A stretch of DNA of 64,000 nucleotides from JADHLJ01 sp038116915 (GTDB lineage Bacteria > Pseudomonadota > Alphaproteobacteria > Thalassobaculales > Thalassobaculaceae). Numbering within the stretch: the stretch's first letter is position 1; each line of letters begins with the position of its first letter. Both the position numbers and the translations under genes were made by a program. The stretch spans positions 1 through 64,000 of the forward strand of contig JAYOEU010000002.1 of assembly GCA_038116915.1 (NCBI GenBank), in the 5' to 3' direction. Under the pieces are notes generated by a model. It was not told the origin of the DNA and searched no databases. It worked only from the letters and a program-made list of their open reading frames with translations. Below are positions 60,652 through 64,000 of the stretch, one piece after another.

Positions 60652-61641
60652 ATGGCCAGGGAACTGCAGATTGGGATCCAGACCAACGGCATCAAACACA
60701 CCCATGCCGACCCGATGCCGGATATCGATACACGCTTTCGCATGGTCCGGGATTGCGGCGCTTTCGACTATGTCGATAAGACCCCGGCGCCTGACGAGAT
60801 CGACCAGTTTCTCGCCGCCCGGGACAAGTATGGCCTGCCGATCCGCGCCGGCGGCTGGTTCTACACGCTCGGCCGCGATGAGGCGCTTCTGGTCAGCAAT
60901 CTGGAGCTTGGCGGACGGTTGGGATCGATCGTTCACAATGTCCAGGTGACGGCCCGCAAGGCCGACGGGACACTGGTCACCGATCGGGAAGTCGTGGATT
61001 TCTATGAGATGGCGGTGGCCGAGGGCGACAAACACGGCGTGCATCCGTGTCTCGAGGTGCATGTGAACATGTGGTCCGAGGATTTCCGCCGTGTCGAGGT
61101 CGTCGGCCGGATGGCGGAGGACCGGGGTCTGCCGTTCCGCATGACCCTCGACCACAGCCACGTGATCTTCAAGATCGACAATCCGCAAGAGCAGGAGATC
61201 TTTGATATTCGCGGCGATGTCGAAGCCGGGTGTCTGGTCCTCGATCCCTTCAAGCCGGGAAGCGTCTGCCGGACCTGGATCGACGCCGGATGGGTTCGTC
61301 ACTGCCACGCGCGGGCGGCGGTTCCGAACAATCCGAAGAATACCGCGGCCATGGACGAGAAGGGCAAACCCGGGCGCGGCATTCAGTATCCCTTTGTCGA
61401 TCCCGGCGAAGGGAACTATCACGCGCCCTGGGACGGTGCGCTGCTGGAGCCCTGGAAGGAAGTGATCCGCCAATTGATGCGCTATCACGCGGCGAACGAA
61501 ACCAGCCAGCTCGGCCAGATCAGTACCGAGTTCATCCCCAATCTGGATTACGGCGAGGGATGCCGCTATTCGATTTTCGAGCAATCGACGGCCTGCGCCA
61601 ATTGGATGCGCGAGACCTGGCGCGACATCGCGGGCGGCTAA
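60652..61641 (+). CDS. Sugar isomerase/epimerase-like TIM-barrel protein
   Basis: 329 aa. Strand-loop blocks typical of xylose-isomerase-like barrels: IGIQTNGIKHTHADPMPDID at the start, CLEVHVNMWSEDFRRVE with Glu and His as metal ligands (about 133-149), and RMTLDHSHVIFKI (Asp/His) near 165. The C-terminal part includes WVRHCHARAAVPNN with two histidines. It is likely a divalent-metal isomerase, epimerase or lyase for a sugar or hydroxy acid; no pathway neighbours reveal its substrate. Convergent with the amidase. Confidence 0.75.
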   Translation: MARELQIGIQTNGIKHTHADPMPDIDTRFRMVRDCGAFDYVDKTPAPDEIDQFLAARDKYGLPIRAGGWFYTLGRDEALLVSNLELGGRLGSIVHNVQVTARKADGTLVTDREVVDFYEMAVAEGDKHGVHPCLEVHVNMWSEDFRRVEVVGRMAEDRGLPFRMTLDHSHVIFKIDNPQEQEIFDIRGDVEAGCLVLDPFKPGSVCRTWIDAGWVRHCHARAAVPNNPKNTAAMDEKGKPGRGIQYPFVDPGEGNYHAPWDGALLEPWKEVIRQLMRYHAANETSQLGQISTEFIPNLDYGEGCRYSIFEQSTACANWMRETWRDIAGG

Positions 61642-61760
61642 TTCTAAAGCGGCCCGCGCTCCCTACTGCTGTCATTCCGCCGGATTTCCCACGGGACCAG
61701 TGGGTCAAAACTCCCGTCTGATTGGAACAGCAAGGCGCGCCGTCACCTTGGCCGGGAACG

Positions 61761-63158
61761 CTAGCCTAGGTCGGGCAGGGCGATCGGCCGGACCATCTCA
61801 TAGGCCCGGCTCGCGGCCAGGACCTTGTCGTCCCGGTTCATCGGTCCGACGATCTGCAGCCCCGCCGGCAACCCGTTCGAACACAGTCCGCAGGGGATGG
61901 TCGCCGCCGGATGACGCCCGAGATTGAACGGATAGGAAAACGGTGTCCAACGCGTCCAGCGGTCCATTCCCGATCCCACCGGAACTTCCTCGCCCGCCTC
62001 GAACGCGGTGATCGGCAGGGTCGGGGTGAGCAACAAGTCGTACCGGTCCAGGAACAGATTGAGTTTCGTGCCCGCCGCTTCCCGCGCCGCCACGGCGTCG
62101 AGATACTGGTTCAATGTGATTTCAGCGCCGGCGATTCCCACCTCGCGGAAGCCGGGATCGAGCAGGGCGAGCTGTTCCTCGCTGAATCCCTGCTGCAGGC
62201 GGGTGGCGCCGGTGTACCAGTGGATCCTGAACACCTCATGCTGGTCGCCGAGTCCGGGATCGGCCTCCTCCACATGCGCGCCAAGCGCGGTGAAGGTCTC
62301 GGCCGCCGCCTTGACCAGCGCCGCGATTTCGGGGTCGACCTTCGCGTGCCCCAGATCAGGGCTGAAGGCGATCTTCCATCCCTTGACGGATGTCCCAAGG
62401 CTGTCGCGCCAGTCATAGCCGCTCGCCGGAAGCGCATACCAGTCGCGCGGGTCGGCCTCCGCCATCACCGTCAGCATCAGCGCGGCGTCGGAAACCGTTC
62501 GGGTTATCGGACCCTGGTGCGAGACCGTGCTGAAACCGCTTGCCGGATAGGTCGGTACCCGCCCGAATGTCGGTTTGATGCCGTAGATCCCGGTGTAGCC
62601 CGCGGGCATCCGGATCGAGCCTCCACCATCGGACCCATGATGCAGCGCGCCCATGCAGGCCGCCGCCGCGGCCGCCGCGCCGCCGGAAGAACCGCCTGGG
62701 GTCTTCGACGGATCCCACGGATTGCGGGTGATCCCGGTCAGTGGGCTGTCGGTCACGCCCTTCCAGCCGAATTCAGGTGTTGTGGTCTTGCCGAGCAGCA
62801 CCGCGCCGTGGGCGCGAAGTTTGCCGACTAGCGGATGATCCTCATCCCAGGGACCTTCCTCGCTTGAGGTCCGGCTGCCCCGGCGTGTCGACCAGCCTTT
62901 CGTTGCCACAAGGTCCTTGATCGTGGTCGGCACGCCGTCGACGAGCCCGGCCGGCTTCCCCTTGGCCCACCGTGCTTCCGAGGCCCGCGCCGCCTCGAGC
63001 GCGCGCTCCGGGTCCACCAGGCGAAAGGCGTTGAAGGTGCCGTCATGCTTGTCGATCCGTGCGAGCACCGCCTCGGTCGCCTCGACTGGCGACAAGGTTC
63101 GGCGGGCATAGGCGTGAACCAGTTCAGTGGCGGAGAGCCGGGCGGGATCAGTCTTCAT
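61761..63158 (-). CDS. Amidase (amidase-signature family)
   Basis: 465 aa. The Ser-cisSer-Lys triad is present: Lys in PTTIKDLVATKGW (about 79), the cis-Ser in PGGSSGGAAAAAAACMGALH (about 155-174) and the nucleophile in DGGGSIRMPAGYTGIYGIKPT region. C-terminal domain carries the variable substrate pocket. It hydrolyses an amide, possibly an aryl or aliphatic amide or a urea derivative. The start overlaps the VOC gene stop by 11 bases on the same strand, suggesting a two-gene unit. Confidence 0.88.
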   Translation of the reverse strand: MKTDPARLSATELVHAYARRTLSPVEATEAVLARIDKHDGTFNAFRLVDPERALEAARASEARWAKGKPAGLVDGVPTTIKDLVATKGWSTRRGSRTSSEEGPWDEDHPLVGKLRAHGAVLLGKTTTPEFGWKGVTDSPLTGITRNPWDPSKTPGGSSGGAAAAAAACMGALHHGSDGGGSIRMPAGYTGIYGIKPTFGRVPTYPASGFSTVSHQGPITRTVSDAALMLTVMAEADPRDWYALPASGYDWRDSLGTSVKGWKIAFSPDLGHAKVDPEIAALVKAAAETFTALGAHVEEADPGLGDQHEVFRIHWYTGATRLQQGFSEEQLALLDPGFREVGIAGAEITLNQYLDAVAAREAAGTKLNLFLDRYDLLLTPTLPITAFEAGEEVPVGSGMDRWTRWTPFSYPFNLGRHPAATIPCGLCSNGLPAGLQIVGPMNRDDKVLAASRAYEMVRPIALPDLG

Positions 63159-63549
63159 AGGGTGCTTTCGATCGGGTCGGTGATTTCCAGTCGGGATCGC
63201 GAAAGGCCTGGAGCTCGAAGCGGTAATTCTCGGGCCCGCGGAAGAACGCCGAATAGACTTTGAAACGCTCGGAATAAGCGGGTGGCGCCTCGAACGTCAC
63301 GCCGCGTGACCGCAAGGCCTCATACGCGCCATCCACATCGTCTGAGACAAAACTATAGGTGACGCTTGGGTTTTCCGACGGAGCGCGGTTGGTGCAGATC
63401 CCGAGGAAGGAGGTGTCGGTCACCTTGTAGATGTGGCAGGTGTCGTTCTGGTTCAGCGCCAGCTCAAGCCCGAGCTTTTCTGACAGAAACGCGCTGCCGG
63501 CGGCCAGATCGGTCGTGTAGATGAAGGTAACCTGCTGGCTAAAGAGCAT
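63148..63549 (-). CDS. VOC (glyoxalase/bleomycin-resistance) family protein
   Basis: 133 aa, a double beta-alpha-beta-beta-beta unit: VTFIYTTDLAAGSAFLSEKL in the first half and VSDDVDGAYEALRSRGVTFE in the second. It starts MLFSQQVTFIYTTD. Possible metal residues are Gln/His at the strand ends and Glu in YRFELQAF, but the set is incomplete by eye, so enzyme or binding protein cannot be decided. Its gene overlaps the amidase start by 11 bases, so both are probably co-expressed. Confidence 0.8.
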   Translation of the reverse strand: MLFSQQVTFIYTTDLAAGSAFLSEKLGLELALNQNDTCHIYKVTDTSFLGICTNRAPSENPSVTYSFVSDDVDGAYEALRSRGVTFEAPPAYSERFKVYSAFFRGPENYRFELQAFRDPDWKSPTRSKAPYED

Positions 63550-63642
63550 GTGGGTCCCGGGACTTTCCGCAGAGCATGAGCCTGGACCTTAAGATGACCG
63601 GGGCGGCGGAACAAGTCGCGGGAGGCGCCGCGGCGACGAGAG

Positions 63643-64000
63643 TCAATGAATGTCGAACAGCCCGTCGTTCTTCACCTCATAGGCGGCGACCATCGGGGTG
63701 CTGACCACATCGTTCTGTTTCGCGAAGGGCAGGATCAGCCGTTCATAGGTCATGATTTCGCCGAAAAACTCGCCGCTGTAGATCCGCCAGGTTGGTTTCG
63801 AGCGGGTGCGGACATACTCGTACTCGTGCTCGAGAACCGTGCGTTGCGAGGCGGGCAGAGATTCGAGATTGAGGCCGGTCATGTCGACGCCGAACGCCTC
63901 GACGAATGTCTGGCCGTAGTAGCGGTAGACATAGTCGTTGCCTTGGCGGATCGCGATGATCGCCAGGTTCGGCAACCAGTCCCGCAGCCGCTCGATCGGC
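63643..64000 (-). CDS. PAS_5-type protein, cut at the window edge
   Basis: At least 118 aa; the frame runs into the right edge, with the residues PIERLRDWLPNLAIIAIRQG at the visible start, so the true start lies beyond 64000. It has the alphaproteobacterial PAS_5 pattern (RYYGQTFVEAFGVDMTGLNL, YEYVRTRSKPTW, MTYERLILPFAKQ). These proteins are usually a single PAS-like domain of unknown signal, with a possible link to motility or stress. 93 bases downstream of the VOC gene in opposite reading order on the same strand. Confidence 0.8.
   Translation of the reverse strand, partial: PIERLRDWLPNLAIIAIRQGNDYVYRYYGQTFVEAFGVDMTGLNLESLPASQRTVLEHEYEYVRTRSKPTWRIYSGEFFGEIMTYERLILPFAKQNDVVSTPMVAAYEVKNDGLFDIH

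Noticed and set aside
1..64000. CRISPR arrays, prophage, insertion sequences or toxin-antitoxin pairs
   Set aside because: No regularly spaced repeats, transposase, integrase, phage structural genes or typical toxin/antitoxin pairs were seen on either strand.

Overview
The window is a high-GC chromosomal segment of an alphaproteobacterium, most likely a free-living Rhodospirillales-type organism. Evidence for this is the ubiB-ubiE / mutM / ech / rpsT / dnaA block, a cytochrome bc1 operon, a phasin gene, DUF2336 and PAS_5-type signalling proteins, diaminopimelate genes and a SAM-II riboswitch, a class typical of Alphaproteobacteria. The genus cannot be fixed from the sequence alone.

Layout. 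1-1.27 kb: the end of an unidentified gene, then about 1.2 kb of non-coding palindromic repeats. 1.27-6.2 kb: ubiquinone biosynthesis (ubiB, ubiE, minus strand), then mutM, a small exported protein, an enoyl-CoA hydratase and rpsT. 6.2-13.3 kb: a 0.7 kb AT-richer gap and the replication cluster dnaA-dnaN-recF-gyrB. 13.4-26.4 kb: mixed accessory and housekeeping genes (3-methyladenine glycosylase, glycosyltransferase, 2-hydroxyacid dehydrogenase, phosphodiesterase, urate-oxidase-like membrane protein, 2OG oxygenase, tRNA-Arg, lipoprotein, gpt, a histidine kinase and a flavin disulfide oxidoreductase). Two genes here look broken: a carboxymuconolactone-decarboxylase-like gene has an in-frame amber codon, and the histidine kinase has a frameshift. 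26.5-30.8 kb: the classic rpmH-rnpA-yidD-yidC-engB-argB run. 30.8-38 kb: a diguanylate cyclase/DUF2336 pair, a HAD nucleotidase, dapD-dapE, a membrane protein and truA.

38-46.5 kb: a methionine/sulfur and respiration section. metY (O-acetylhomoserine sulfhydrylase) is preceded by a SAM-II riboswitch followed directly by an intrinsic terminator. Then come trmL, petABC (bc1 complex), mtnP (methylthioadenosine salvage), a glutathione transferase, a TPR protein and a MetE-like protein. 46.5-56.9 kb, minus strand: dienelactone hydrolase, ychF, pth, rplY, prs, a lipoprotein with a possible tiny membrane ORF before it, a creatinase-like M24 protein, pgeF, a MidA-type methyltransferase, lgt and hldD. 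57-64 kb: ubiK, a YbjN protein, proC, a TetR-like regulator, a phasin with two flanking inverted-repeat operators, csaA, a TIM-barrel protein, an amidase, a VOC protein and a PAS_5 protein cut by the window edge.

Most of the window is ordinary conserved chromosome; I did not find a new multi-gene defence or secretion system, phage, transposon or CRISPR array. The items most worth follow-up are the SAM-II riboswitch/terminator arrangement, the dispersed palindromic repeat family, the amber-interrupted gene, the frameshifted kinase, the phasin operators, and a few proteins with unusual architecture or lost catalytic residues.
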